Origin: JAQBQH01 sp035607415
GTDB taxonomy: Bacteria > Myxococcota_A > Polyangia > Palsa-1104
DNA: 64,000 bases
Assembly: GCA_035607415.1 (NCBI GenBank)
Contig: DATNAQ010000049.1
Span: 15,386-79,385 of the forward strand
Direction: 5' to 3'
The notes under the pieces were generated by a model. The model ran no database searches. It was not told the origin of the DNA and worked only from the letters and a program-made list of their open reading frames with translations. The position numbers and the translations under genes were made by a program. Below are positions 1 to 8,052 of this stretch, piece after piece (the stretch's first letter is position 1; the number at the start of each line of letters is the position of its first letter).

Positions 1-446
1 GGCGCCAGCTGATGGATCCAGTTGCCGACGGCGCCCATCGGCGCGAGCTGCTGCTGCTGCCCGAATTGCGGCCCGGCGCCGAACGGCAGGATGCTGCCGA
101 GCTGACCCGCGAGGTTGCCGAGCATCCCGCCGAGCTGCGACTGCCCGAAAGCGCCACCGACGGAGCTGCCGAGCCCCGGCGCCAGCTGCTGGATCCAATT
201 TCCGACCGCGCCCTGCGGCGAGAAGCCCTGCCCGTACTGCTGCCCGCCGAATTGCGGCCCCGCGCCGAACGGCAAGAAGTGCGACAGCTGGCTCGCGAGA
301 TTGCCGAGCATCCCGCCCACCATCGGCATGCCGAACGCGCTCCCGAGCACGGTGCCGACGGCCGGTGCCGCGCCGCCGATCGCGTTGCCGATCGCGCCCT
401 GAGTCGTCAGTCCATCACCGCCCGCTCCATACCCTGTCCAATTCAT
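1..446 (-). CDS. Gly/Gln-rich tandem-repeat protein, N-terminal part (runs off the window)
   Basis: The frame starts at ATG 446 behind a strong AGGAGG Shine-Dalgarno and is still open at base 1, so at least 148 residues exist. There is no signal peptide. The protein is rich in Gly, Gln, Ala, Leu and Phe and contains a 62-residue repeat (186 bp), seen as two copies of GGMLGNLA-x-QL followed by LPFGAGPQFG and GAVGNWI-x-QLAPG; a third, more divergent copy begins the protein. The hydrophobic glycine-zipper-like segments (GAIGNAIGGA, GSSVGGAFG) could be amphipathic or membrane-associated. I do not recognise the family. Repeat, length and start are seen directly; any surface or structural role would be a guess. 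Confidence 0.72.
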   Translation of the reverse strand, partial: MNWTGYGAGGDGLTTQGAIGNAIGGAAPAVGTVLGSAFGMPMVGGMLGNLASQLSHFLPFGAGPQFGGQQYGQGFSPQGAVGNWIQQLAPGLGSSVGGAFGQSQLGGMLGNLAGQLGSILPFGAGPQFGQQQQLAPMGAVGNWIHQLA

Positions 447-637
447 GTCCGCCTCCTCTGATGGATCTCGTCGACGATGACGGCGCTATCGGCAGATCGC
501 CTGCGGTACCGCCACCGCAGTACTTCGAGGACCTGCGAATAGGCACCCGAGCAAGCCTGTCCATTGCGGCATGTTGCCGCGGGTCATCGCGCGAGACGCA
601 CGGGCGGGAGCGGACGCGTGCCGCTCGGGTGTGCGGC

Positions 638-2446
638 CTAGGGAAGATCCGGCAACGGGTTGTCACTTCGTCGCAGGATGACGAACTCGACGCGACGGTT
701 CTTCGACCAGCAGCTCTCGGCGTGCTGACGGCAGAGCGGCTTGGTCTCGCCGTAGCCGTGCGACTGCAGGCGATCGGCGCTCACGCCCTTGTTCACCAGA
801 TACGCTTTGACGGCGGCGGCGCGATCCTCGGTGAGCCGCATGTTGTAGTCGTCGTCGCCGCGCTCGTCGGCGTGGCCCTGGATCTCGATGATCAAGAGCT
901 GCTGGTTGGAGCGCAGCGTGTCGGCGACGTCGTCGAGCGTCGGGTACGAGATCGGCTTGATGATCGCCTTGGCCGTCTCGAAGAAGATCGGGTTCATCGC
1001 CAGGATGTGGCCGCGCCGGATCTTCGCGTGATTGGGCAGCGGGCAGCCGCCGTTGTCCTTGGGCCCGTATTCGTGCGGGCACTTGTCGTCCTTGTCGAGC
1101 AGCCCGTCGCCGTCGGAGTCGAGCCACGGGCAGCCGTGGTTCTCCTTGGGCCCGGGGATCTCGGGACACTCGTCGTCCTCATCGATGAGGCCGTCCTGGT
1201 CGCGATCCGACGGCGGCTCGGGCGGATGCACGACCACGGGGCAGCCGTGGTTCTCGACGGGGCCCGGCTCGTTGGGACACTGATCGTCGCGATCGAGGAT
1301 GCCGTCGCGATCGTTGTCGGGATCGGGGCAGCCGTCCTCGTCCTCGAAGTCGTCGAAGTCCTCCGGATCGTCGGGGCACTGGTCGACGTCGTCCTTGATG
1401 CCATCCCCGTCGCGATCGCCGATCGACGGCTCGAAGATGAAGCCGACGAAGACGCGAAAGTCGGGCGAGCCGGTCATCCCCGGCACCAGCCCGGCGCTGC
1501 CGCCGATCTCGAAGTACGACTTTTGCGCCAGGTAGACCTTGGCCGCGAGCAGGCCCTCGAGCGGGCTCGCGGACGCCTGCCCGGTGACGTCGCCGTAGCC
1601 GAAGAGCTCGCCGACGAGGTCGAACTTCTGCGGCACCAGAGCGTAGGAGGCGCCGAGGCTGTAGGTCAGCTGCGTGCCGAGCGCGCGCGTCTGTTGGGTG
1701 CCGCAGACCGGCGAGCCGGGCGCGGCGCCGAGCATCGCCGACGGCGCGCAGAAGGGCATACCGCCGGCCACGTCGGGGACGCCGGCGAGCGTGGTGCCCG
1801 CGTCGGTGTACGAGTGCACCGACGGGCGCACCAGCGCGCCCAGGTTGAGCGCGAGGCGGAAGCGGCGCGCGCGGCCGAGCTCGCTGTCGACGATGATCTC
1901 GGGGCGCAAGGTGACCTGGCCTTCGCCGAGGAACTTCTTGGCGTCGCCCGACGGCGCGTAGAGCGAGAAGAGCAGGGCGAGCCCGACCGGGTACTTCGAC
2001 GTGTTGATGAAGCGCGCCTTGGCGTGCAGCCCGAGATCGCCGACGAACTGCCCGGAGAAGCTGAGGCTGTTGTTCTGGTTGGGATCGGCGTCGGTGAGCT
2101 TCGGTCCGCGCTCGCCGAACATGATGTGCACGGGCAGCGACAGGCCGACTTCGACCCACTTGAACAGGCCGAGCGCGAACTGCAGCTGCGGCGTCAGCAA
2201 GTGCTCGACGCGCAGCTGCGCGCCCTGCCCCGACAGCGAGAGCACGTCGTGCGCGTAGGAGCCGACCAGGCCGAGCGAGAAGTCGAGGTGGCCGAGGATC
2301 GACGACGCGTTGACCGTGATGTAGCCCTTGGAGTCGATCGCGGGGCGGAAGTCTTGCAGCGAGAAGGCGGGCGCGGTCGCGTCTTGCGCGCGCGCGGGCG
2401 TCGACGGAAGGGCGAGGAGGATCGCGAAGGCGAGGGCGTGCCGCAT
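638..2446 (-). CDS. OmpA-family outer membrane protein with thrombospondin type 3 repeats
   Basis: A 602-residue envelope protein. Residues 1-20 are a signal peptide ending ALA-like at TPARA-Q. Residues about 25-340 look like an outer membrane beta-barrel with alternating hydrophobic strands. Residues about 343-470 carry four DxDxDG-type thrombospondin type 3 calcium-binding repeats, each with a CPxxPG element, and residues 485-593 form the OmpA C-terminal peptidoglycan-binding domain (GHADERG near 524, NRRVEF near 583). This architecture is typical of myxobacterial cell-wall anchors. It lies 39 bp downstream of the FecR-like gene and probably belongs to the sigma/FecR transcription unit. Function in anchoring or adhesion is inferred from the domains. 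Confidence 0.93.
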   Translation of the reverse strand: MRHALAFAILLALPSTPARAQDATAPAFSLQDFRPAIDSKGYITVNASSILGHLDFSLGLVGSYAHDVLSLSGQGAQLRVEHLLTPQLQFALGLFKWVEVGLSLPVHIMFGERGPKLTDADPNQNNSLSFSGQFVGDLGLHAKARFINTSKYPVGLALLFSLYAPSGDAKKFLGEGQVTLRPEIIVDSELGRARRFRLALNLGALVRPSVHSYTDAGTTLAGVPDVAGGMPFCAPSAMLGAAPGSPVCGTQQTRALGTQLTYSLGASYALVPQKFDLVGELFGYGDVTGQASASPLEGLLAAKVYLAQKSYFEIGGSAGLVPGMTGSPDFRVFVGFIFEPSIGDRDGDGIKDDVDQCPDDPEDFDDFEDEDGCPDPDNDRDGILDRDDQCPNEPGPVENHGCPVVVHPPEPPSDRDQDGLIDEDDECPEIPGPKENHGCPWLDSDGDGLLDKDDKCPHEYGPKDNGGCPLPNHAKIRRGHILAMNPIFFETAKAIIKPISYPTLDDVADTLRSNQQLLIIEIQGHADERGDDDYNMRLTEDRAAAVKAYLVNKGVSADRLQSHGYGETKPLCRQHAESCWSKNRRVEFVILRRSDNPLPDLP

Positions 2447-2485
2447 GCAACGAGGACGACGCGGCGGCGCCGATCGTTTACACGG

Positions 2486-3415
2486 CTATTCGACCGAGCG
2501 CTGCAGCTCCTCGAGCGGATCGTGGTGCAGGCCGTCGTCCTTCGTCGGCTTCTTTGCGGGCGCGCGCGTGGGCGCCGCGACCGGGGCCGCCTTGCCCGGC
2601 GTCTTCGTCGCGATCGGATGCGCGGGCGCGTGCGTCTTGTGCGTCGCGTGCGTGGCGTGATGCGCGCCGTGCGCGGCCGACGGCGCCGGCTGCACGCCCG
2701 GCGTCGTCGGCGCCGGCTGCACGCCCGGCGTCGACGGCGCCGGCTGCACGCCCGGCGTCGACGGCGCGGATGGCGTCGGTCGTGTCGCCGTCGGTCGCGC
2801 CGGCGTCGATTGCGTCGGCATCGGCTCCGGCCCGTGCAGCTCGCCCGCGCCATGCTCGGTCAGCTCCACGCGCGCGCCCGCGGGCACCACGATCTCCGCC
2901 GCCCCTGCGCCCGCCACGCCCACGCGCCCCTTTCGCACCACGACCTGCCCGCGTCCCGCCTCGTCGACGATGACGTCGAACACGCACCCGAGATCCGTCA
3001 CCACCGCGTGCGGCGTCACCACCGCGAATTGCCGCGGCGGCGCGTCGATCACCGCGTGCAGCGTGCCGCGCACGAGCTCCAACGTGTGCGGCGCCGGCCC
3101 GCCCGCGACGACGCGCGCGCGCGTGTGCGGCGCGAGCTCGACGCGCCCGATGTCCCCGATGGCGAGCTCGACCCTGGCATCGCTGTCGATCCACTTCGGC
3201 GCCGGGCGCCACGGCCGCGCGATCACCAGCGCCGCGATCGCCGCCGCCATCGCCAGCGCCGCCGCAGCCACGACGTACGGACGGCGCGCCCCGATGCGCG
3301 CGGGCAAGAGCGGCGGCGCGCCGCGATAGGCGAGCGGCGCGAGCAGCCCCTCGAGGCGTGCGATCTCCGGATCCGGCTCGCCCTCTTTGTCGAAAAGGTA
3401 GTCGCGCTCGCTCAC
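2486..3415 (-). CDS. FecR-domain protein, probable anti-sigma factor
   Basis: 309 residues beginning at a GTG that overlaps the stop of the ECF sigma gene (GTGA), which suggests coupled translation. Residues 1-44 form a short cytoplasmic segment, 45-66 one transmembrane helix, and about 75-190 a FecR-type domain (VELAIGDIGRVELAPHTRARV, VTPHAVVTDLGCVFDV). The remaining tail is low complexity, with three 9-residue repeats STPGVQPAP or TTPGVQPAP, then His- and Lys/Pro-rich sequence. FecR proteins hold ECF sigma factors inactive at the inner membrane until a periplasmic cue arrives. The adjacent sigma gene is the obvious partner and the OmpA-TSP3 gene a plausible target; both links are inferred. 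Confidence 0.88.
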   Translation of the reverse strand: MSERDYLFDKEGEPDPEIARLEGLLAPLAYRGAPPLLPARIGARRPYVVAAAALAMAAAIAALVIARPWRPAPKWIDSDARVELAIGDIGRVELAPHTRARVVAGGPAPHTLELVRGTLHAVIDAPPRQFAVVTPHAVVTDLGCVFDVIVDEAGRGQVVVRKGRVGVAGAGAAEIVVPAGARVELTEHGAGELHGPEPMPTQSTPARPTATRPTPSAPSTPGVQPAPSTPGVQPAPTTPGVQPAPSAAHGAHHATHATHKTHAPAHPIATKTPGKAAPVAAPTRAPAKKPTKDDGLHHDPLEELQRSVE

Positions 3416-3948
3416 GATGCAGCCGCCTTTCCGTCGACGCCCAGTTTCTCACGCAACAGCTTCATCCCGCGATGCAGGTTGATGCGCACCGATCCCGGCT
3501 CGAGCCCCGTCGCCGCCGCGATCTCCGGCCCGCTCATCCCGGCGCACAGCCGCATCACCAGCGTCTCCCGATAGGCCTCCGGCAGCCCGCGGATCGCGTC
3601 GAGCACGTGGCGCACCTCGGCGACGTCGCTCGAGCTCGCGCCGTCGTCGGGCCACGACTCCTCGAGCGCCTCGGTCGGCCGCCGCCGCCGCAAGCAATCG
3701 ACCGCGCGGTTGCGCGCGATCGCGCACAGCCACGCGCCGAACCCCTCGGGATCCTCGAGCTGCCCGAGCTTCTTCCAGGCGACGAGAAACACCTCCTGCA
3801 CCTGCTCTTCGGCCTCGGCGCGCGGCAGCCGCGACAACAGGATCGCGTGCACCACGCCCGAGTAACGCGCGTGCAACGCGGCGAACGCGCGCTGATCGCC
3901 CGCCGCGGCGGAAGCTACGAGCTGGTGCAACAGGTCGCTCACCGTCAT
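3412..3948 (-). CDS. ECF-subfamily RNA polymerase sigma factor
   Basis: 178 residues with the sigma-70 region 2 pattern (QVQEVFLVAWKKLGQLEDPEGFGAWLCAIARNRAVDCLRRR, residues about 47-88) and region 4 helix-turn-helix (GLPEAYRETLVMRLCAGMSGPEIAAATGLEPGSVRINLHRGMKLLREKLG). It has ECF length and no region 1.1 or 3. Its stop overlaps the GTG of the FecR-like gene by 4 bp, giving the usual sigma/anti-sigma operon. It probably directs transcription of its own operon and the OmpA-TSP3 gene downstream. I could not read a convincing ECF-type promoter in the 45 bp gap upstream. Confidence 0.93.
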   Translation of the reverse strand: MTVSDLLHQLVASAAAGDQRAFAALHARYSGVVHAILLSRLPRAEAEEQVQEVFLVAWKKLGQLEDPEGFGAWLCAIARNRAVDCLRRRRPTEALEESWPDDGASSSDVAEVRHVLDAIRGLPEAYRETLVMRLCAGMSGPEIAAATGLEPGSVRINLHRGMKLLREKLGVDGKAAAS

Positions 3949-3993
3949 CTACTTGGACGCCGCCAGCCACAAAAGTGTTAGCCGAGCCGCAAC

Positions 3994-5613
3994 CTATTGC
4001 AATGATTCGAGATAGCGAATGGCATCGGCGGCGTCGTCGCGCAGACAGGCGTTCCTCTTCTGTGCCGACGCCTTGCGCAGCGCGGCCAGCGCCGCCGGAT
4101 CGCGCAGCGCGCGCAGCTTGGCCACCGCCTGCTGGCGATCGCCGCACGTCGCGCCTTGCTCGAGATCGAGCCGATACGAGGTCAGAAGGTTCACGCGATC
4201 GGTGAGCCCCAGGCTCTCGGCCAGCTCGCGCATGCTCGCGCGATGCGCCGGCGCGCGGCTCGACGAGGCCAGCTCGACCACGCGGGCACGCGCGCCCTCG
4301 TCGTCGAGAAACTGGATCAGAAAGCGCGCGGCGCCGCTGGCCGTCTCGTTGCGCTCGTCGTCGAGCATGAGCATGAGGTTGGTGCGCATCGTGCGATCGT
4401 CGGCGAGCGATCGATCGAGCGAACGGACCCGCTCGTAGGCCACCAGCGCCTCGTCGTAGCGACGGAACGCCGCGTACGCGTGGCCGAGCTCGAGCTGCGC
4501 CGGCGCGTCGTCGGCGATGTCCTTCAGGCGCTCTTGCAGGTACGCCGCCGCCTCCTGCGGCCGTCCCGCCTTCAAGAGCGCGCGCGCGTGCGCGGCGTGA
4601 TGCGGGCGCAGCGCGCGTTGCAGCGCGAAGGCGCCGCCGCCGGCGAGCAAGATGGCGGCCAGCACCGCGAGCACGCGCGGCGATCGCAGCGGGCGCAACA
4701 TCCGCCGCGTCGCGCGCGCGGCCAGCGACGGCGACGCCGACGGCACGGCGCGCGCCGGCGCGAGCGCCTCGGCACACGCGTCGAGCGCCGTCAGATACTC
4801 CTCGGCGCTGGCCGGCCGTTCTTCGGGCTTCTTGCCGAGGCCGCGGCGCACCAGCTCCTCGAGCGGCGCGGGAAAGCTGCGCCCCTCGCACGCCTCGCCG
4901 AGCGACGGCGGCGCCTTGGCCGCGTGCATGACGAGCAGGCTCTCCTCGTCGGCGCCGTCGAACAGCGCGCGCCCGGTGAGCATCTCGAAGAGCACGACGG
5001 TCAGCGAGTACAGATCGCTGCGCGCGTCGACGGCGCGCCCGAGCGCCTGCTCTGGTGACATGTACGCGGGCGTGCCGAAGCGCTGGCCCATCATCGTCAG
5101 CTTCGCGTCGGTCGACGCGTCCGGCTCGACGAGCTTGACCAGCCCGAAGTCGAACAGCTTGGCGAAGTCGGGATCGCCTTCGTGGTGCACGAGCATGACG
5201 TTGTCGGGCTTGACGTCGCGATGCACGACGCCGGCCTTGTGCGCGTGCGCCAGCCCGGCGGCGAGGTGGCGCGCCACGTGGAGCGCGCGCCCGGTGACGA
5301 ACGGCGTCTCGTCGAGCGCTGCGCGCAATAGCACGCCGCGCAGATACGACATCACGAGGTACAGCGAGCCGTCGGCGAGGCGCCCGAAGTCCTGCACCGC
5401 GACGCAGTTGGGATGATCGAGCCGCCCGAGCGCGATCGCCTCGCGCTCGAAGCGCCGCCCGACCTCGGGCACGTTCGACCAGCTCTGATGCAACACCTTG
5501 ACCGCGACCGAACGCTGCAGGCGCACCTGCTCGGCGCGATACACGCGCCCCATGCCGCCTTCGCCGATGAGCTCTACGATCTGGTAGCGCCCGTCGACGA
5601 CTTCACCCAGCAT
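3994..5613 (-). CDS. Eukaryote-like Ser/Thr protein kinase with C-terminal TPR/helical-repeat tail
   Basis: 539 residues. The kinase domain spans about 8-270: glycine loop IGEGGMGRVYR, catalytic Lys in VAVKVLH, HRDVKPDNVML catalytic loop, DFG in LFDFGLVKL, and APE-type GTPAYMSPEQ. A single transmembrane helix near 315-335 (VLAVLAAILLAGGGAFAL) separates it from TPR-like repeats (about 345-415) and a final HEAT-like helical segment. It is therefore a membrane-anchored kinase with a sensory tail. The start at 5613 overlaps the 98-aa gene upstream by 11 bp, so the two are probably co-transcribed. Kinase activity is well supported; its substrates are unknown. Confidence 0.92.
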   Translation of the reverse strand: MLGEVVDGRYQIVELIGEGGMGRVYRAEQVRLQRSVAVKVLHQSWSNVPEVGRRFEREAIALGRLDHPNCVAVQDFGRLADGSLYLVMSYLRGVLLRAALDETPFVTGRALHVARHLAAGLAHAHKAGVVHRDVKPDNVMLVHHEGDPDFAKLFDFGLVKLVEPDASTDAKLTMMGQRFGTPAYMSPEQALGRAVDARSDLYSLTVVLFEMLTGRALFDGADEESLLVMHAAKAPPSLGEACEGRSFPAPLEELVRRGLGKKPEERPASAEEYLTALDACAEALAPARAVPSASPSLAARATRRMLRPLRSPRVLAVLAAILLAGGGAFALQRALRPHHAAHARALLKAGRPQEAAAYLQERLKDIADDAPAQLELGHAYAAFRRYDEALVAYERVRSLDRSLADDRTMRTNLMLMLDDERNETASGAARFLIQFLDDEGARARVVELASSSRAPAHRASMRELAESLGLTDRVNLLTSYRLDLEQGATCGDRQQAVAKLRALRDPAALAALRKASAQKRNACLRDDAADAIRYLESLQ

Positions 5614-5899
5614 CCGCCTGCTCGAAGAGGACGCGATAGAGGCGCTTCATCGCCGAGTCCGCCTGGACGTCCTGGACGAGCTTGCGTAGCCGACGATCGA
5701 CCTCGGGCAGGAGGTTGCCGAGCTCCTCGGGCGTGAGCTTGTCGGGATGCGTGCCGATGGTGTTGAGCACCGAGACCAGCATCCAACGCGTGGTGGCGTC
5801 GTCGAGCGCGATGGCGAAGACCGCTTTTTCGAAGATCGCGTTGCCCTTGATGGCGTCGAGGGTGCGGGTGGCCAGGCGCTTGGGATCGGAGTCGGCCAT
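5603..5899 (-). CDS. Conserved-looking 98-aa hypothetical protein upstream of a kinase
   Basis: A small soluble helical protein (begins MADSDPKRLATRTLDAIKG, ends YRVLFEQADAG) with no signal peptide or membrane segment. It overlaps the downstream kinase gene by 11 bp, so it could be a partner or regulator of that kinase. The start at 5899 is supported by a TACAAT -10 hexamer ending 6 nt before the ATG and the absence of a Shine-Dalgarno, which suggests a leaderless mRNA. I do not recognise the family. Confidence 0.7.
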   Translation of the reverse strand: MADSDPKRLATRTLDAIKGNAIFEKAVFAIALDDATTRWMLVSVLNTIGTHPDKLTPEELGNLLPEVDRRLRKLVQDVQADSAMKRLYRVLFEQADAG

Positions 5900-5905
5900 C
5901 CCCCG

Positions 5906-5911
5906 ATTGTA
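5906..5911 (-). promoter_or_regulatory. -10 element TACAAT of the 98-aa gene/kinase unit
   Basis: TACAAT on the minus strand ends 6 nt before ATG 5899 in an otherwise GC-rich stretch, so transcription would start at or next to the start codon. No clear -35 hexamer sits at 16-18 bp. The assignment rests on the hexamer match and its spacing, which recurs at many genes here. Confidence 0.42.
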
Positions 5912-5918
5912 CCGCGAA

Positions 5919-6344
5919 TCAGACGAGACGAGCGGCCGCGCGTCGCTCGGCGTACTCGCCGAAACGCGCGGCGGCGGCGTGCGCCCAATCGCGCAGGAGG
6001 CGAAGGTGCCGTCCCGCGGCGCCGGCGAGCTCGACGCCGCTCGTTTGCAACAGCTGTCCCTCGGCGCCGCGCCAGACGCGATCGAAGCAGACGACGCCCT
6101 TGGCCCAGATGAGCTCGTCGAGGCCGGGCACGTCGAGCTCGAGCTGCAGCGTGCGCGCGCGCTCGCCGCGATACGGTCGATGCAGGCGCAGGCCGGTCGG
6201 CGAGATGTCCGAGACCATCGCGAAGCGCTCGAGCCCGCCGGCGATCTCGGTAGCGAAGCCGCCCGGCGAAGGCACGCGTGGCTCCTCGCGGCGGCTGCCC
6301 GGGGTCACGAGATTCCTGAGGCAATCCAAGAAGTCATGCGGCAT
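5919..6344 (-). CDS. PilZ-domain protein
   Basis: About 141 residues from ATG 6344. The middle resembles a PilZ domain: RREEPRV near the N-terminus stands where the RxxxR c-di-GMP motif occurs, and SDISPTGLRLHRP matches the (D/N)xSxxG motif. The tail is Arg/Ala-rich. PilZ proteins read c-di-GMP and often tune motility or envelope functions. An in-frame ATG at 6380 exists, but it falls inside the -35 of a good promoter (TTGTGG-17-TACAAT), so 6344 is the more likely start and the mRNA is nearly leaderless. The first Arg motif fits only loosely, so c-di-GMP binding is uncertain. Confidence 0.8.
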   Translation of the reverse strand: MPHDFLDCLRNLVTPGSRREEPRVPSPGGFATEIAGGLERFAMVSDISPTGLRLHRPYRGERARTLQLELDVPGLDELIWAKGVVCFDRVWRGAEGQLLQTSGVELAGAAGRHLRLLRDWAHAAAARFGEYAERRAAARLV

Positions 6345-6351
6345 GTGGGAT

Positions 6352-6380
6352 ATTGTACTACATGCCGTCCGGGGCCACAA
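6352..6380 (-). promoter_or_regulatory. Promoter of the PilZ gene (TTGTGG-17-TACAAT)
   Basis: On the minus strand, TTGTGG at 6380-6375 and TACAAT at 6357-6352 are separated by exactly 17 bp, a good sigma-70 arrangement. The -10 ends 7 nt before ATG 6344, giving a leader of roughly zero. It lies in the gap before the enoyl-CoA hydratase stop. Confidence 0.55.
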
Positions 6381-7157
6381 TTATTTGCCGGTGAAGCGGG
6401 CGGCGCGGCGCTCGAGGAACGACATCAGGCCCTCGCGCGCGTCCTCCGATGCCATGAGCACGCGCAGCTGATCCATGAGCGCCGCGGTGGCTTCGGCTTC
6501 GACGAGCGACTTGCGCGCGCTGGCGATGGTCGCGCGCACGCCCATCGGCGCTTGCGCGGCGATGGTCTCGGCGATCTCGATCGCGCGCTCGAGCTGACGT
6601 CCCGGCTCGACGACCTCTTGCACGAGGCCGATGCGATGCGCCTCCTCGGCGCCGAACTCTTCGCCGGTGAGGAGCCAGCGCATCGCGTTGCCCCAGCCGG
6701 CGGTGGCGACGAGGCGAAAGGTGGCGCCGCCGAACGGGAAGATGCCGCGCTTGACCTCGATCTGTCCGAAGCGCGTGTTCGACGCGGCGACGGCGACGTC
6801 GAGCGCGAGGATGAGCTCGATGCCGAGCGTGAGGCAGCGTCCGTGCACGGCGATGACCGCGGGCTTGGTCCGCTTGGTTCCGTGCACGCCCCAGGGATCG
6901 ATGGCGCCGGCGCCGAGGGCGAGCTCGCCGCGCGCGATCGCGGGCGCGACGTTGCCGAGGTCGAGGCCGGCGGTGAAGTGCTCGCCGTTGGCGTAGACCA
7001 CGGCGCAGCGCGCTTCGTCGTCGCGCTCGAGCTCGCCGAACGCGTCGCCGAGCTGGCGCAGCATCTCGACGTCGAACGCGTTCATCTTGGCGGGGCGGTT
7101 GACGGCGATGAGGACGAGGTGGCCGCGCTTCTCGGTCGTGATCTTGGAGTCGCTCAT
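6381..7157 (-). CDS. Enoyl-CoA hydratase/isomerase (crotonase family)
   Basis: 258 residues of the crotonase fold. Recognisable parts are VLIAVNRPAKMNAFD, the first oxyanion-hole segment GEHFTAGLDLGNV, the second oxyanion-hole helix AVHGRCLTLGIELILALDVAVA, and QIEVKRGIFPFGGATFRL. Family members hydrate or isomerise enoyl-CoA esters, mostly in beta-oxidation. The usual Glu at the hydratase acid/base positions is not obvious, so the exact reaction is open. The start at 7157 is placed by a TACACT hexamer 7 nt upstream. The stop of the neighbouring glycosidase-like gene is only 5 bp upstream, so it may also be expressed from that gene's promoter. Confidence 0.93.
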   Translation of the reverse strand: MSDSKITTEKRGHLVLIAVNRPAKMNAFDVEMLRQLGDAFGELERDDEARCAVVYANGEHFTAGLDLGNVAPAIARGELALGAGAIDPWGVHGTKRTKPAVIAVHGRCLTLGIELILALDVAVAASNTRFGQIEVKRGIFPFGGATFRLVATAGWGNAMRWLLTGEEFGAEEAHRIGLVQEVVEPGRQLERAIEIAETIAAQAPMGVRATIASARKSLVEAEATAALMDQLRVLMASEDAREGLMSFLERRAARFTGK

Positions 7158-7162
7158 GCGCG

Positions 7163-7972
7163 TCAGTGTACAGCGGCGACGCCGAGCACGTTCGGAATCT
7201 CCCACTGCGCGGCCACGCGATCGTTCTCGTTGAACCCGGTTTCGTAGCTGCCGGCAGCGTCGAGGTGCAGCGGGCCGCGCACCGAGAGGCTGGCCTCGGG
7301 GCCGCCCTCGACGTGCATGGCGGCGACGACGTCGAGCGGCAGCGCGAGCAGCAGCTTGTTGAAGGCGGCCATGGTGCGCGGCGCGCGCAGGAAGACGAAG
7401 AGGATGCGGCCGGCCTTGTCGGCGGCGACTGCGGCTTCGCTCCAGCGCCGCGCCTCTGCGCTCCAGACGCTGACGCCGGGCGCGCGGATGAGGCGGAGGT
7501 TCTGCACGACCGTGTCGTAGTCGGCGAGCCGCTCGCGCGCGTGCGGCGCGTCGAGATCGAGGAGCGCCGCGGCGGGCAGCCCCGGCTTGCGCGGGCCGAA
7601 GACGAGCGCCGATTGGTACGTGGCCAGCGTGCGCGGCTGATTGACGTGCGCGCCGGCGCGGGCGTAGCCGACGTTGGTGACGTGATCGTCGAGGTACATG
7701 CCGAGGTTGATGGCAGCGACGAGGTGCTCGGCGTCGCACCAGGTGCCCGCGGTGCGCGCGCGGCGATCGTGCGCCGAGGCCATGACGGCGCGCAGCGCGG
7801 CCTTCGTCGGATCGACGCGCACGACCTGCACGACGTCGGCGGGCGCGGCGGGATCGTGGAAGGTGGCGTAGTCGACGCCGGCGGCGAGCGCGCGCCACGA
7901 CGGAGCCGGCGCCCCCGCGTGCGCGACGGAAGCGACGGCGACGGCGACGAGCGAGACGACGAGCGCGGGCAT
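7163..7972 (-). CDS. Secreted phosphodiester glycosidase (NAGPA/DUF2233-like) protein
   Basis: 269 residues from ATG 7972, with an N-terminal signal peptide (LVVSLVAVAVASVAHAG). The body has features of the phosphodiester-glycosidase fold: a WCDAEHLVAAINLGMYLDD segment equivalent to the family's 'N-G-(T/M)-(F/Y)' core, then FVFLRAPRTMAAFNKLL and a central MHVEGGPEASLSV motif matching the family's 'xLDGGxSxxL' region. Relatives uncover N-acetylglucosamine phosphodiesters or act on polysaccharide phosphodiesters. In this copy the canonical LDGG reads VEGG, so catalysis should be treated cautiously. It is divergent from the VOC gene. Confidence 0.8.
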   Translation of the reverse strand: MPALVVSLVAVAVASVAHAGAPAPSWRALAAGVDYATFHDPAAPADVVQVVRVDPTKAALRAVMASAHDRRARTAGTWCDAEHLVAAINLGMYLDDHVTNVGYARAGAHVNQPRTLATYQSALVFGPRKPGLPAAALLDLDAPHARERLADYDTVVQNLRLIRAPGVSVWSAEARRWSEAAVAADKAGRILFVFLRAPRTMAAFNKLLLALPLDVVAAMHVEGGPEASLSVRGPLHLDAAGSYETGFNENDRVAAQWEIPNVLGVAAVH

Positions 7973-8052
7973 CCGCACGAAGCCTGGTACCGTTTCTGTC
8001 ACGACGATCTTCCCCGGTGGTAGGCTCGTCCCCACATAACCCGGGGGGGATC

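Noticed and set aside
447..637. Small ORF (83 aa) in the gap before the OmpA gene
   Set aside because: Arg/Ser-rich with no start signal or motif; the 190 bp gap is treated as intergenic with nothing recognised.
365..3574. 1069-codon plus-strand frame over the OmpA/FecR/sigma genes
   Set aside because: It is the complement of three well-supported minus-strand genes, with Arg/Ala/Gly-rich nonsense and no motif. High GC makes such frames common.
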